In this document: positions 19,904 through 29,953 of the stretch, in pieces
Layout: every line of letters begins with the position of its first letter
How positions within the stretch are numbered: the first letter of the stretch is position 1
From: JAMZMI01 sp963848175
GTDB lineage: Bacteria > Bacteroidota > Bacteroidia > Cytophagales > Cyclobacteriaceae
Length of the DNA stretch: 64,000 nt
Direction of reading: 5' to 3'
Assembly (NCBI GenBank): GCA_963848175.1
Contig: CAWKCO010000012.1
Location: 62,001 to 126,000, forward strand
The notes under the pieces: generated by a model
Seen by the model: only the letters and a program-made list of their open reading frames with translations
Told to the model about the DNA's origin: nothing
Database searches by the model: none
Made by a program: the position numbers and the translations under genes

Positions 19904-20295
19904 ATGAAACTATTTACAAAAACAATTTTAATCCTTTTAACCATAAGTGCGTTGTTTTTTTCTTGTGATAAAGATACAAACCCAGAACCCCAGAAAAGCA
20001 GAGAGATAAAGTATGAAATAATAGGGACAGCAACGGGAACTTTTGACGTATCATACACTCCCGCTACAGGAGGTATTATAACAGAAGAAATAACATCTTT
20101 GCCTTGGGTGAAAAGAATAACAATTCAACAACAAATACCAAGTGTAGGACTTATTGCAACTACTAAATCTGCAATTTCAGGGCAAACAATCTCGGTAAAG
20201 ATATATGCTGGTAATGAAATAGTAAGCGAGGGGCTCTTCAGACTGTTCCGAGCAATGGTATAGCTGTTGCAACAACACAAAGCTATGTCTTCTGA
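19904..20295 (+). CDS. Small SPII lipoprotein (3' frameshifts)
   Basis: Starts MKLFTKTILILLTISALFFS with the lipidated Cys next, then DKDTNPEPQKS. The mature part (YEIIGTATGTFDVSYTPATG, PWVKRITIQQQIP, ISVKIYAGNEIVSEG) is a single beta-sandwich of the MmpS-like type. The written frame stops at 20263. Two small shifts lead to SNGIAVATTQSYVF with a stop at 20293-20295, a more typical last strand. About 130 residues; function unknown. Confidence 0.68.
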
Positions 20296-20320
20296 AAACT
20301 ATATAGATACTTTGTTTTAA

Positions 20321-20368
20321 GTCTCGTTTAACTCTTGTTTTTTATGATGGTTAAAGGTTAACGAGACA
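20321..20368 (+). terminator. Hairpin terminator candidate
   Basis: GTCTCGTTTAAC (20321-20332) pairs with GTTAACGAGAC, with one bulge, over a T-rich loop. It lies behind the small lipoprotein gene. Confidence 0.5.
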
Positions 20369-20501
20369 TTCAAAGCAAACCGCTTATAGCCGCCAATTTC
20401 TTTGGCTACTGTGGTGAGCTTGTCGATCGACAAGGTCAAAAAATTGCCTTTATGAACTCTGAACGTATATACCGAAAAAAGAAAGAAAACTTAACTAAAC
20501 A

Positions 20502-20915
20502 ATGAATATGATTATCAATACATTCATGCTTCGGTTTGCGGTTGCAATTATTTTGTTTGCCCACAGCATTCCTGGAATGTTTGACAATGGAATAAATAAT
20601 TTTGGCAATTTATATTTAAACCAAATTGGCTTTGCTCCTTTAGGAGTACTTATTGCCTGGTTTATTAAATTATCTCATTTAGTTGCAGCTTTTTGTTTAG
20701 TATTTGACAAGTACACGAAAGGGGCATCTGTTGTAACAATATTCGTACTGATAGTAGGAATTTTTCTAGTTCATTTCAAGGAAGGTTGGTTTGTTGTAGG
20801 GGGCGGAAGAAATGGAGTTGAGTTTAATTTTTTATTGATTTTTACATTATTGACAATAATGTTTCCTGATGGGTTAATCAAGACTATTCAGAAAACTCAA
20901 TACACAAAACAATGA
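20502..20915 (+). CDS. DoxX-like membrane protein
   Basis: A 137-residue protein with four hydrophobic helices: FMLRFAVAIILFAHSIPGMF, PLGVLIAWFIKLSHLVAAFC, ASVVTIFVLIVGIFLVHF and NFLLIFTLLTIMFPDGL. The layout, with the charged HFKEGWF segment between helices three and four, matches DoxX-type proteins. Roles reported for DoxX proteins range from quinol-oxidase subunits to redox-stress complexes; none is fixed here. Its stop overlaps the next start by ATGA, so the two are translationally coupled. Confidence 0.8.
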   Translation: MNMIINTFMLRFAVAIILFAHSIPGMFDNGINNFGNLYLNQIGFAPLGVLIAWFIKLSHLVAAFCLVFDKYTKGASVVTIFVLIVGIFLVHFKEGWFVVGGGRNGVEFNFLLIFTLLTIMFPDGLIKTIQKTQYTKQ

Positions 20916-21316
20916 AAAAATTTACAATTACTCTTAGTGTCGTATTGTATGCAGTAGTAGTGCCATTTTTAGAAATCAACGCCACACATGTGTTTAACCC
21001 AGACTGGACACCGCATGCAAGGATTCATGAGGTGTGGCAACTTACTACCAATTCAGTCATAGGAATTTTGTGTTTATGGCTTGCATGGCAAAAAAAAGAA
21101 ACTCATTTGAGTGCCATATTGAGCGCAATTGTTACTGGCAGTTTTTTATTCGCATATCTAATAAAAAATATATACGGAGGGTCAATGAAGTATTTGGACG
21201 GGAGTGAAAAGACAATTTTGGGTATCAATATTGGGGTATTAGGGTTTGGAATTGCTTTTGTGCTACTTGCATCATCTTTTGTTCTAGAAAAAATAAGAAA
21301 TCCCAAGCACAAATAG
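20912..21316 (+). CDS. Membrane protein coupled to DoxX-like gene
   Basis: A 134-residue protein with four hydrophobic helices (ITLSVVLYAVVVPFLEI, SVIGILCLWLAWQ, LSAIVTGSFLFAYLI, VLGFGIAFVLLASSFVL). The conserved-looking loop THVFNPDWTPHARIHEVWQL has His and Asp in an extracytoplasmic position. Similar THxxNPxWxxHARFH loops occur in uncharacterised bacterial membrane proteins. The start overlaps the DoxX stop by ATGA, so the two proteins may act together. Function unknown. Confidence 0.7.
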   Translation: MKKFTITLSVVLYAVVVPFLEINATHVFNPDWTPHARIHEVWQLTTNSVIGILCLWLAWQKKETHLSAILSAIVTGSFLFAYLIKNIYGGSMKYLDGSEKTILGINIGVLGFGIAFVLLASSFVLEKIRNPKHK

Positions 21317-21526
21317 GTATACAAATACATTTTGCCAATCGCTCAAGTCTTCCAAGAACTAGATGGATGATTTATGTTTAAATATAAAATATGTCTTCGA
21401 GCTTGAAAGGTAAAACAGGGTTTTTGGTTAGTGAGGTAATCGTTTTTATGAATGGGGTGCAGATTTATAGTGGTTTTACCTATCCCCTGAGAACAGGTGA
21501 ACAAAAAGAGCCAGACAGAAAACCAA

Positions 21527-23099
21527 TCATAAATTCACACTCCACTGATCATAAAGCCATTGTTGCTCAGAAGTAGGGTTGTCCACCAATTCAAAGGTGT
21601 TTTCTGTTTCATCAAAATGGATTCCTATTTTTAAGAGATACTCCGCTAGTGGGAGTGGGGCAGTTCCTTTTATATAATCATTGATGAAGTCCCTGAATCT
21701 CAGGGTAGGTGATGGCTACCAGTTCGTCAAAGAACTGATTGTCATCAAACGCCCTGTCAGACCCATATTTATCCATCAATTGCAAGATAAGTTCTCTCAG
21801 CCCACTTTTTCCTTCGGACAATTCTAGAAGTTTTATGTCTAGTAGGAGAGCTACCAGAGCACCTTTTAGATACACATTGCGAAATTGATTTCCATGCTCT
21901 CCATAACTGCCTAAACTCATAGTGGTTAAGCTTATCGTTTCATCATAATAGGTGCTAGTCACATATTTTGATCGTATTTCCTTTAGCAGCTCCTCTATGG
22001 CAATGGATTTATTTCTATACTGCATCAAGTCAGAAGCCCATTCTGTCACGCCTTCATACAACCAGAGATGCTTAGAAGCCACAGGCATAGCAAAATTGAA
22101 ATCTTCGATAATCCCACTCCGGATGTTCAGCGGAGTGACCACATGAAAGAACTCATGTGCCGCGATGCTGCGAATCAATTGGATGTAGCTCGGAGATAAA
22201 CTGGCATCTTTCAGCACATAAACCGAACTGTAAGAATGCTCCAATGCGCCCACAGATTTTTCCTCAAAATGAAAAAGGAAGCTGTATCGATCTACGGGAA
22301 GTTCTTTCAGAAAAGCCGCAGCATCTTTCATTACGCCATCCAGCTCGGGGAGTATATCGCTTGCTGCCACCAGACCATTGGCCGAATAGGTGAAAAGGTC
22401 AATTTTCGTGGATCCCACGTTGGTAGACGCAGTAGTCAAATTACCTAATAAGACGGGGGAGTCTACTAATTCGTCATAGTTGTCCGCGAGAAAAAAGTTG
22501 TCTTGCGCGCGTTCCAAGGCAGTTCCTACCGTCCATCCATCAGGAAAAGTGAGGTGGAGGTAATGGGTGCGGTCTTTCAAACCGGTCGGGTAGCCAACAA
22601 CCCCAAAGCTGTTGAGCAGCACATTGTCCACTTCAATAGAAGTGCCACCCATCAGATAGATGCCGGGGTTTTCCATTTCTGTATCCCAGGTTTCCAGCAC
22701 ATCATATTCTATATAATAGAGATCTTCCGGCCGATCTATTTTCCATTGATTGGTATTTAGCTGTGTAGAAGAAATGGATCCGCCGTTTTTGTCAAATGCC
22801 TGAAAACGCGTAACATATCTTCCAAAATCCGAAATACTGTAGGTGCCAGGAACCACCGCGGCAAATTGATAAATTTCGTTGCTTTCGGTAAGCCCAGTTA
22901 AGTAAATTTTGACTTTGAATTTATCTTCTGATAAATCTGTGAGGTCAATGGAGTAGTAAATGGATTGATTGAGGTTGACTCCACTTGGTGGTGCAAAAGA
23001 AGGGACATAGGTTGTATCCTTTTCATTACACGAAATGATAGTAGCCAGTGTGGCAATCAGCGCCAGGGAAAGAATGTTTTTAAATACGCTCTGTTTCAT
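21527..23099 (-). CDS. M61 family peptidase, lipoprotein (3' frameshift)
   Basis: Zinc metallopeptidase of the M61 glycyl-aminopeptidase family. SPII signal peptide MKQSVFKNILSLALIATLAT, then IISCNEKD. An N-terminal beta domain is followed by the thermolysin-like domain with zinc motif HEFFH near residue 315 (AAHEFFHVVTPLNI) and the downstream WLYEGVTEW carrying the third ligand Glu. The written frame stops at 21678 after YPEIQGLHQ. One base change near 21690 continues as FINDYIKGTAPLPLAEYLLK and ends WLYDQWSVNL at 21527-21529, the expected PDZ-like family end. Exported; probably anchored in the periplasm or outer membrane. Confidence 0.88.
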
Positions 23100-23279
23100 A
23101 CTGGAAGGGACGAGAAATGGCTAAATATAGTGAATCTGGTGCTTTTTCCGCTTTTGGTCGAGGTTCTAGACCTAAAAGTCGAAATATTTTTAATATTTAT
23201 AAGAAAGAGGTGGTCAGAGTAAAATATTTTTCGTAATTATTGCATTAAAATGCTAAAGGTCTAAAATGGCCATAGTACC

Positions 23280-23618
23280 ATGACGTTCAAGAAGCTTCTA
23301 CATATCGTCTTTCTTAGTTTCATCTGTGTGATCACCACCGAGTGGATCAACATAGAAGAAATATTTGGGGGCACTAGTGTAGAAATCAACGTAGAAGAGA
23401 ATCTTGAACTGGAAACTTTCAAGAAAGTAAAAGAAGGAGCCAATGATGATTTAGGTTCATTTTTCTTCACCATCTCCGAAACGTTTCATTTAACTGAGAT
23501 AATCAATCATCAGTTTTTATTTGAAAATGCACTTTCAGATCAGATTCTTGATCGCGTTCATAAAGTCCCCTTATTTCTACTGCACCAGCGGCTTCAGTTG
23601 GATTGTCAAGAAAAATAA
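23280..23618 (+). CDS. Hypothetical membrane-anchored or secreted protein
   Basis: A 112-residue frame starting MTFKKLLHIVFLSFICVITT, one hydrophobic N-terminal segment, followed by an acidic part (EWINIEEIFGGTSVEINVEE). No recognised domain. It lies upstream of the RND operon but is separated from it by about 115 bases containing a palindrome, so it is probably independent. Small Bacteroidota proteins with a similar single helix often precede efflux or metal genes, but this is only a weak hint. Confidence 0.5.
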   Translation: MTFKKLLHIVFLSFICVITTEWINIEEIFGGTSVEINVEENLELETFKKVKEGANDDLGSFFFTISETFHLTEIINHQFLFENALSDQILDRVHKVPLFLLHQRLQLDCQEK

Positions 23619-23690
23619 TTCCAGAGTCACAGCCATTGCTTTCATTGGTCATGTGCTCTATTCATTTAGTTCGTTCCAATAAGTCCGACT

Positions 23691-23712
23691 AAATAATTGT
23701 TTACAATTATTT
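23691..23712. promoter_or_regulatory. 22-base palindrome upstream of RND operon
   Basis: AAATAATTGT, two T, ACAATTATTT: ten-base arms are perfectly complementary. It lies 23 bases before the membrane-fusion-protein start, a good place for an operator of a repressor. No regulator gene is adjacent, so its partner is unknown. Confidence 0.5.
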
Positions 23713-23734
23713 TCTTACAATATTTTTCATCACC

Positions 23735-24823
23735 ATGAACAAAATTATCATGCTATTCAGCTTGTGTGCTGCTTTAGGTTACACGAGTTGCCAATCAAAA
23801 AAAGAACATCACGAAACGGAAGCTCACTTTGAAGTAACGACTCCTATATTAATGGATACTTCGGTAAGCAAAAATTATGTCTGTCAAATACATTCCACTC
23901 AACATATTGAGATTAGAGCCCTGGAAAGGGGGTATTTGGAAAAGATATTTGTGGATGAAGGTCAGTTTGTGAAAAAGGGTCAGATGATGTTTCAAATCAT
24001 GCCACGCTTGTATCAGGCAGAGCTGCAAAAAGCACAGGCAGAAGCTCATTTTGCCGAAATTGAATATCAAAACACTAAAAAACTGACTGACAGTAACGTC
24101 GTGTCAACAACGGAATTGGCTTTAGCCGAGGCAAAATATGCCAAAGCAAAGGCCGAGTTGGCATTGGCACAGGTGCATCTGGATTTCACTCAGGTGCGAG
24201 CGCCATTTGATGGTATCATGGATCACTTCTATGTGAGGCAGGGGAGCCTAGTGGAAGAAGGGGAGCTTCTGACTACACTTTCAGACAACCACGAAATGTG
24301 GGTTTATTTCAATGTGCCAGAAGCAGAGTATTTGGATTACAAAATCAAACTGAGCGGAGATACTAAAAAGCCCCTGAAAGTGAAGTTGTTGATGGCTAAC
24401 AATAAGTTATTTGACTATACAGGTGAAGTAAATACCATAGAGGCAGATTTTAATAATGAAACCGGTAACATCGCCTTTCGTGCAACCTTTCCAAATCCGA
24501 AAGGGCTCCTGAGACATGGAGAAACAGGCAGTGTGCTGGTAGAAGCACCGCTCGTAAATGCTATGTTGATCCCTCAAAAATGCACATTTGAGATTCTGGA
24601 TAAAAAATATGTTTTCGTGGTGGACGAAGATGACGTGGTGAGATCCAGACAGATTGTCGTGGGAGCAGAGATGCCTCATCTCTATGAAGTCAAAAGCGGA
24701 CTGAAAGAAACCGACAGGGTTTTATTGGAAGGTTTGCGTAAGGTGAGAGATGGCGACAAAATCGGAATTGAATTCGTAGAACCTGCCGTTGTGCTGTCTC
24801 ACCTTGAGCTACATGCAGAGTAA
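23735..24823 (+). CDS. RND efflux periplasmic adaptor (AcrA/HlyD type)
   Basis: Membrane fusion protein of a tripartite efflux pump, 362 residues. It is a lipoprotein by signal MNKIIMLFSLCAALGYTSC. Visible are the first lipoyl half (HIEIRALERGYLEKIFVDEG, VKKGQMMFQI), an alpha hairpin (about residues 95-145, YQAELQKAQAEAHFAEIEYQ), the second lipoyl half (LDFTQVRAPFDGIMDHFYVR) and a beta barrel (AFRATFPNPKGLLRHGETGS). It links the inner-membrane pump and the outer-membrane channel encoded next. The operon order adaptor, pump, channel is standard. Intact. Confidence 0.95.
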   Translation: MNKIIMLFSLCAALGYTSCQSKKEHHETEAHFEVTTPILMDTSVSKNYVCQIHSTQHIEIRALERGYLEKIFVDEGQFVKKGQMMFQIMPRLYQAELQKAQAEAHFAEIEYQNTKKLTDSNVVSTTELALAEAKYAKAKAELALAQVHLDFTQVRAPFDGIMDHFYVRQGSLVEEGELLTTLSDNHEMWVYFNVPEAEYLDYKIKLSGDTKKPLKVKLLMANNKLFDYTGEVNTIEADFNNETGNIAFRATFPNPKGLLRHGETGSVLVEAPLVNAMLIPQKCTFEILDKKYVFVVDEDDVVRSRQIVVGAEMPHLYEVKSGLKETDRVLLEGLRKVRDGDKIGIEFVEPAVVLSHLELHAE

Positions 24824-24850
24824 TCTCATTCACCTAAAACACTAAGAAAC

Positions 24851-27800
24851 ATGTTTTTAAGCAGAATAATACATAGACCGGTATTGGCTATTGTCATCTC
24901 GGTTGTGCTCCTTTTTTTGGGCACGCTTGCCATCAAAACACTACCCATTTCACAATTTCCATCCATTGCCCCTACAGCGGTCAATATCTTTATCGCTTAC
25001 CCTGGATCAAGTGCTGAAGTTTTGGTCAATTCCACACTTATTCCTTTGGAGCAGGCCATCAATGGGGTGCAGGGAATGCGATACATTTCCTCTGATGCTA
25101 CCAGCGCAGGTGAGGCGACTATTCGGGTAATTTTTGAACCCGGAACAGATCCAAACCAGGCTGTAGTAAGGGTAAAGACGCGGGTGGATCAGGTACTACC
25201 ATTATTGCCACCTCTCGTTCAGCGTGAGGGGGTTATTATTTCTCCAATTCAGCCAAGTATGTTGATGTATGTAAACCTGTACAGCACCAATAAGGATGAT
25301 GATGAGAAGTTTCTTTACAACTATGCCAACGTAAAAATGATACCTGAAATCCAGCGGATTGACGGTATTGCAATGGCCCAAATTCTTGGAAGTAGACAGT
25401 ATGCGATGCGTGTTTGGCTGAAACCAGATCGAATGCGTGCGTATAAAATCTCTGCGGAAGAAGTTATGGAAGCCATGCTCGATCAGAGCATCATTGGAAG
25501 GCCAGGGAGATTGGGACGTGCTGATAGTAAAGGAGCCCAGTCTCTTGAGTATGTACTGGTTTATCAAGGGCGATATAATAAGGCTGAGCAGTATGAAGAC
25601 ATCATTGTTCGTGCCAATTCTGAAGGGCAAACCATACACTTGAAGGATATCGCCACGGTGGAGCTTGGAAGTGAGTTTTTTGATATTTATTCTAACCTTG
25701 ATGGATATCCTGCTGCCTCAATCGTGTTGAAACAAACGGTTGGAAGTAATGCTTCAGAAGTAATTGCAAGCGTAAAAACACAATTGGAGGAGATGAAAGC
25801 CTCTTTTCCTCCGGGAATGGATTATAAGATCAGCTATGATGTTTCCAACTTTTTGGATGCTTCCATAGAGCAAGTAATCCATACGCTTCGTGATGCATTT
25901 ATTCTGGTGGCCTTGGTGGTGTTTCTCTTCCTCGGAGATTGGCGATCTACACTTATCCCGATCATTGCTGTGCCTGTGTCACTCATTGGTGCATTCTTTG
26001 TATTGCAAATGTTTGGGCTTTCAATCAACCTCATCACACTTTTTGCTCTAGTACTTGCCATAGGAATTGTCGTCGATGATGCCATAGTGGTAGTGGAGGC
26101 CGTGCATGCTAAAATGCATGAGAAAAACTTGTCTCCATACAAAGCAGTGAAAGAAGTAATGGGCGAGATCAGTGGGGCGATCATAGCTATCACATTGGTG
26201 ATGGTTTCTGTGTTTCTTCCTATTGCATTTATGCCTGGACCAGTGGGTACTTTCTACCGTCAGTTTTCCATTACTATGGCCAGCTCTATCATTTTGTCGG
26301 CTGTCGTAGCACTTACACTAACACCGGTATTATGTGCTATGTTGTTGAAAAATACGCATGGCAAAGAGAAGAAGCGGTCCATCATGAATAAGATGCTCGA
26401 CGGCTTCAATAGTGGTTTTGATAAAATGACTGGAAAATATGTGGGACTACTTAAGCTCATTGTCAATAGGAGGGTAGTCACGTGGGGCATTTTATTGGTT
26501 TTTGGCATAGGAATCTATATAGAAAGTCAGGTTTTGCCATCTGGTTTTATTCCTAACGAAGATCAGGGTACTATTTATGCCATTATTCAGACGCCTCCGG
26601 GAGCTACGTTGGAAAGAACAAATCAAGTGGCTCGTGAGCTTCAAAAAATTTGTGCAAAGATAGAGGGCATAGAATCTGTGTCTGCTTTGGCAGGGTATGA
26701 GATCATGACAGAGGGTAGGGGGTCGAATGCTGGTACGTGTTTGATCAATCTTAAAACTTGGTCCGAAAGGCACCACTCCGTGCATGAGATTATGGAGGAG
26801 TTGGAAGAAGAAACGAAAAATTTAGGAGCTATTATAGAGTTTTTCGAACCGCCAGCCGTTCCTGGATTTGGCTCTTCTGGGGGTTTTTCTATGAGGCTTT
26901 TGGACAAAACCAACTCCACGGATTACCATGAATTTGAGCGCATCAACAATAACTTTATGGATGCTTTGCGCGAACGCAAAGAGATGACAGGGCTATTTAC
27001 TTTTTATGCAGCAAACTATCCTCAGTATGAGATAGAAATAGACAACCAGGCTGCCATGCAGAAAGGGGTGTCTATTGGTGCAGCTATGGAGAACCTCAAT
27101 ATATTGATCGGTAGTACTTACGAGCAGGGGTTTATTCGTTTTGGTCGGTATTATAAAGTGCACGTTCAGGCTTCACCAGAGTACAGAAGATATCCATCAG
27201 ATATTGATGAACTCTTTGTGAAAAATGAGAATGGAGAAATGGTTCCTTACTCGTCATTTATGAAGTTGGTGAAGCGTCAGGGGCCAAATGAAATCACACG
27301 ATTTAATCTCTACAATTCTGCATCGATCAGAGGTTTGCCAGGTAAAGGACATACCACCGGAGATGCCATTGCGGCAATACGTGAAGTGGCGGAAAAAACA
27401 CTACCACGTGGATATGATGTAGCTTTTGAAGACTTGTCTTACGACGAATCGAGACGTGGCAATGAAGCATTGTACATTTTCATAGTAGTGCTTATTTTCG
27501 TTTATCTGGTGCTAGCCGCACAGTACGAAAGTTTCCTTTTGCCTCTAGCCGTAATTTTTTCCCTTCCAGTTGGGATATTTGGCTCTTTTATGTTGCTCAA
27601 AATGATGGGTCTGGCCAATGACGTATACGCCCAAGTTGGGCTCATTATGCTGGTCGGTTTGTTAGGGAAAAATGCGGTACTTATCGTGGAGTTTGCCGTG
27701 CAGAAAAACCAGCAGGGAATGTCTGTGTTCGATGCAGCTATTGAAGGAGCAAAAGTCCGTTTCCGACCTATTTTGATGACTTCTTTCGCGTTTATTGCTG

Positions 27801-28078
27801 GATTGATTCCTTTGGTGATCTCTCACGGCGCAGGAGCTGTTGGCAACAAGACCATCGGTGCATCAGCAATGGGAGGGATGATTTTTGGAACACTTTTCGG
27901 GGTAGTCATTATTCCTGGCTTGTATTACATCTTTGGTAGCATGTCAGAAGGACGCAATTTGATTAAGGGTGAACACAATGAGCCTTGGTCAGAAGAATAT
28001 GTGCACGTCATGGAGGAGCAAGACAAGTTGTTGCACAAGAAGCGGAAGTCTCCTGATTCTAATGAAGAGAACAATTAA
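24851..28078 (+). CDS. RND family efflux pump permease (HAE1/AcrB type)
   Basis: 1,075-residue inner-membrane proton-driven multidrug exporter. It starts MFLSRIIHRPVLAIVISVVL, the first of twelve membrane helices, with periplasmic porter domains after TM1 and TM7. Family proton-relay residues are visible: the Asp pair in TM4 (GIVVDDAIVVVEAV) and the Lys in TM10 (VGLLGKNAVLIVEFA). The segment GSSGGFSMRL in the second porter domain is typical of HAE1. It starts 28 bases after the adaptor gene. The C-terminal tail is charged (HKKRKSPDSNEENN). Full length and intact; the substrate is unknown. Confidence 0.96.
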   Translation: MFLSRIIHRPVLAIVISVVLLFLGTLAIKTLPISQFPSIAPTAVNIFIAYPGSSAEVLVNSTLIPLEQAINGVQGMRYISSDATSAGEATIRVIFEPGTDPNQAVVRVKTRVDQVLPLLPPLVQREGVIISPIQPSMLMYVNLYSTNKDDDEKFLYNYANVKMIPEIQRIDGIAMAQILGSRQYAMRVWLKPDRMRAYKISAEEVMEAMLDQSIIGRPGRLGRADSKGAQSLEYVLVYQGRYNKAEQYEDIIVRANSEGQTIHLKDIATVELGSEFFDIYSNLDGYPAASIVLKQTVGSNASEVIASVKTQLEEMKASFPPGMDYKISYDVSNFLDASIEQVIHTLRDAFILVALVVFLFLGDWRSTLIPIIAVPVSLIGAFFVLQMFGLSINLITLFALVLAIGIVVDDAIVVVEAVHAKMHEKNLSPYKAVKEVMGEISGAIIAITLVMVSVFLPIAFMPGPVGTFYRQFSITMASSIILSAVVALTLTPVLCAMLLKNTHGKEKKRSIMNKMLDGFNSGFDKMTGKYVGLLKLIVNRRVVTWGILLVFGIGIYIESQVLPSGFIPNEDQGTIYAIIQTPPGATLERTNQVARELQKICAKIEGIESVSALAGYEIMTEGRGSNAGTCLINLKTWSERHHSVHEIMEELEEETKNLGAIIEFFEPPAVPGFGSSGGFSMRLLDKTNSTDYHEFERINNNFMDALRERKEMTGLFTFYAANYPQYEIEIDNQAAMQKGVSIGAAMENLNILIGSTYEQGFIRFGRYYKVHVQASPEYRRYPSDIDELFVKNENGEMVPYSSFMKLVKRQGPNEITRFNLYNSASIRGLPGKGHTTGDAIAAIREVAEKTLPRGYDVAFEDLSYDESRRGNEALYIFIVVLIFVYLVLAAQYESFLLPLAVIFSLPVGIFGSFMLLKMMGLANDVYAQVGLIMLVGLLGKNAVLIVEFAVQKNQQGMSVFDAAIEGAKVRFRPILMTSFAFIAGLIPLVISHGAGAVGNKTIGASAMGGMIFGTLFGVVIIPGLYYIFGSMSEGRNLIKGEHNEPWSEEYVHVMEEQDKLLHKKRKSPDSNEENN

Positions 28079-28088
28079 ACCAAGGACA

Positions 28089-29534
28089 ATGATGGAAATA
28101 AAGAACAACGTAATCTATAAGTGCTTGGGAATTGGCTGTTTTGCTTTGGCCATGTCCGCCTGCACGCCTGATTTAAATGTCAATAAATCAGTAGATATTG
28201 CTTCAATACCAGAAAAGTACTACAGCACGCAGGACACTGTGAATGTGTCGAAGCTGAGCTGGGTGGAATACTTTTCCGATTCTAATCTCATTGCATTGAT
28301 TGATACTGCTCTGAAAAATAATCAGGAGCTCAACATCATGCTACAGGAGATTGAAATCTCCAGAAATGAAGTGATGGCGCGTAAAGGAGAATATTTACCC
28401 TCTGTAGGGTTGAAAGCGGGTGCTGAAATCGATAAATCAGGTAGGTATACAAGAAACGGTGCTCTTGAGGCCAATAATGAAATAAAGCCGGGTAGAGACT
28501 TTCCAGAGCCCTTTTCTGATTACATGATCGGAGCGGTAGCTACATGGGAAATAGACGTTTGGCGCAAGTTGCGAAATGCGAAAAAATCCGCATACATGCG
28601 TTACCTGTCTTCTGTGGATGGTAAGAATTTTATGGTTACTAATTTGATTGCTGAGATCGCCAATTCCTATTATGAATTGCTAGCACTCGACAATGAATTG
28701 GATATTGTGATGAAGAATATTGACATTCAGAGCAATGCCCTAAAGATTGTAAAACTGCAAAAGGATGCCTCACGGGTGACAGAGTTGGCCGTGAAGCGAT
28801 TTGAAGCTCAGTTACTCAAGACCAGTAGTCTTCAGTATGGGATTCAGCAGGAAATCGTAGAAGCAGAAAATAGGATTAATTTTCTCCTTGGCCGCTATCC
28901 TCAAACTGTTGTGAGGGATTCTGGTGAGTTTAATCGGGTAAAACTGGATGTGATAGAAGCAGGAATACCTTCACAATTGTTGGAGAACCGGCCTGATATC
29001 AGACAGGCAGAATCTAATTTGGCGGCTGCCAAACTAGATGTGAAGGTGGCCAAAGCCAGATTTTATCCTTCTGTTGGTATTTCTGCTGGTGTTGGCTTTC
29101 AAGCTTTTAATCCAGCGTTTTTATTTAGCACACCTGAGTCGCTACTGTATTCGCTCGGTGGAGAACTGACTGCTCCATTGGTAAATAGAAAGGCGATCAA
29201 GGCACTGTATTTCAACTCAAATGCATCGCAAATTCAAGCAGTTTACGATTATCAGCAAACGCTTTTACAGGCATACATTGAGGTTGCCAACGAGCTTTCG
29301 AATATTGGAAATTTGAGAAGTAGCTACGATCTGAAGGCACAGGAAGTGCAGGCACTCACCGAGTCTATAGAGATTTCCAACAACCTTTTCAGATCTGCAA
29401 GAGCAGATTATATGGAGGTTTTGCTCACGCAGAGAGAAGCATTAGATTCAAAATTTGAATTGATTGAAACAAAAAGAGATCAGCTGAATGCCAAGGTGAA
29501 CATTTATCGTGCATTAGGTGGAGGATGGAAGTGA
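28089..29534 (+). CDS. Outer membrane efflux channel lipoprotein (TolC/NodT type)
   Basis: Third component of the pump, 481 residues. I choose the start at 28089 because it gives the SPII signal MMEIKNNVIYKCLGIGCFAL then AMSAC; longer upstream frames overlap the pump gene. Two repeated TolC halves are visible: LIDTALKNNQELNIMLQEIE in the first, and LENRPDIRQAESNLAAAKLD, a NodT-family hallmark, opening the second. It ends NAKVNIYRALGGGWK, typical of NodT proteins. It trimerises in the outer membrane. Eleven bases separate it from the pump gene. A terminator follows. Confidence 0.94.
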   Translation: MMEIKNNVIYKCLGIGCFALAMSACTPDLNVNKSVDIASIPEKYYSTQDTVNVSKLSWVEYFSDSNLIALIDTALKNNQELNIMLQEIEISRNEVMARKGEYLPSVGLKAGAEIDKSGRYTRNGALEANNEIKPGRDFPEPFSDYMIGAVATWEIDVWRKLRNAKKSAYMRYLSSVDGKNFMVTNLIAEIANSYYELLALDNELDIVMKNIDIQSNALKIVKLQKDASRVTELAVKRFEAQLLKTSSLQYGIQQEIVEAENRINFLLGRYPQTVVRDSGEFNRVKLDVIEAGIPSQLLENRPDIRQAESNLAAAKLDVKVAKARFYPSVGISAGVGFQAFNPAFLFSTPESLLYSLGGELTAPLVNRKAIKALYFNSNASQIQAVYDYQQTLLQAYIEVANELSNIGNLRSSYDLKAQEVQALTESIEISNNLFRSARADYMEVLLTQREALDSKFELIETKRDQLNAKVNIYRALGGGWK

Positions 29535-29953
29535 GGTTCTTTCTAGAATCTAAAACAAACCAATGATAAATCGCCCTTATCCAGCGAGCAAGAACCCCGT
29601 CGGCATTGAATTGCTGGTGGGGCATTGCTTTCTACAATGAGGGCTCAGATGCCTTTCAAACAATATTATGATTTGGTTTGTAGTATTGATCCAAACAAAA
29701 CCTCATTCTAAAAAACAACCTCTCGTCTATGCCTTACTTGGAAGTCGGACTCCAATCGGGGTGTAGCGAGAGGTTTGCTTTATTTCTAAGATCAACATGC
29801 TATTATCGTTTGGTGTGTGTTATAATGCAATAAAATATGCATTTAATTTTATTTATTCTCTTTTATCATGAATAAATCAGGCTTATACCTCTTTATTTTT
29901 AGCTCTTGTTCAGAGTGATCATCTTTGATATAGAAATTAAAACAATATGAGAG
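29535..29953. other. Intergenic region (419 bp) after the efflux operon
   Basis: Holds the terminator at 29717-29775 and an AT-rich stretch (29810-29900). Nothing else recognised. Confidence 0.4.
29717..29775 (+). terminator. Hairpin terminator after the RND operon
   Basis: AACCTCTCG (29717-29725) pairs perfectly with CGAGAGGTT (29767-29775), with a 41-base loop and T-rich sequence after it. Confidence 0.6.

Noticed and set aside
20419..20434. Perfect palindrome CTTGTCGATCGACAAG as an operator of the DoxX operon
   Set aside because: It lies about 70 bases upstream of the start with no regulator or second copy; too little support to call.
18664..21316. Integron-type gene cassette array with attC sites
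   Set aside because: Small unrelated genes suggested it, but I found no matching R'/R'' core pairs and no integrase.
21391..21576. 61-residue plus-strand frame
   Set aside because: It overlaps, on the opposite strand, the corrected 3' end of the M61 peptidase gene.
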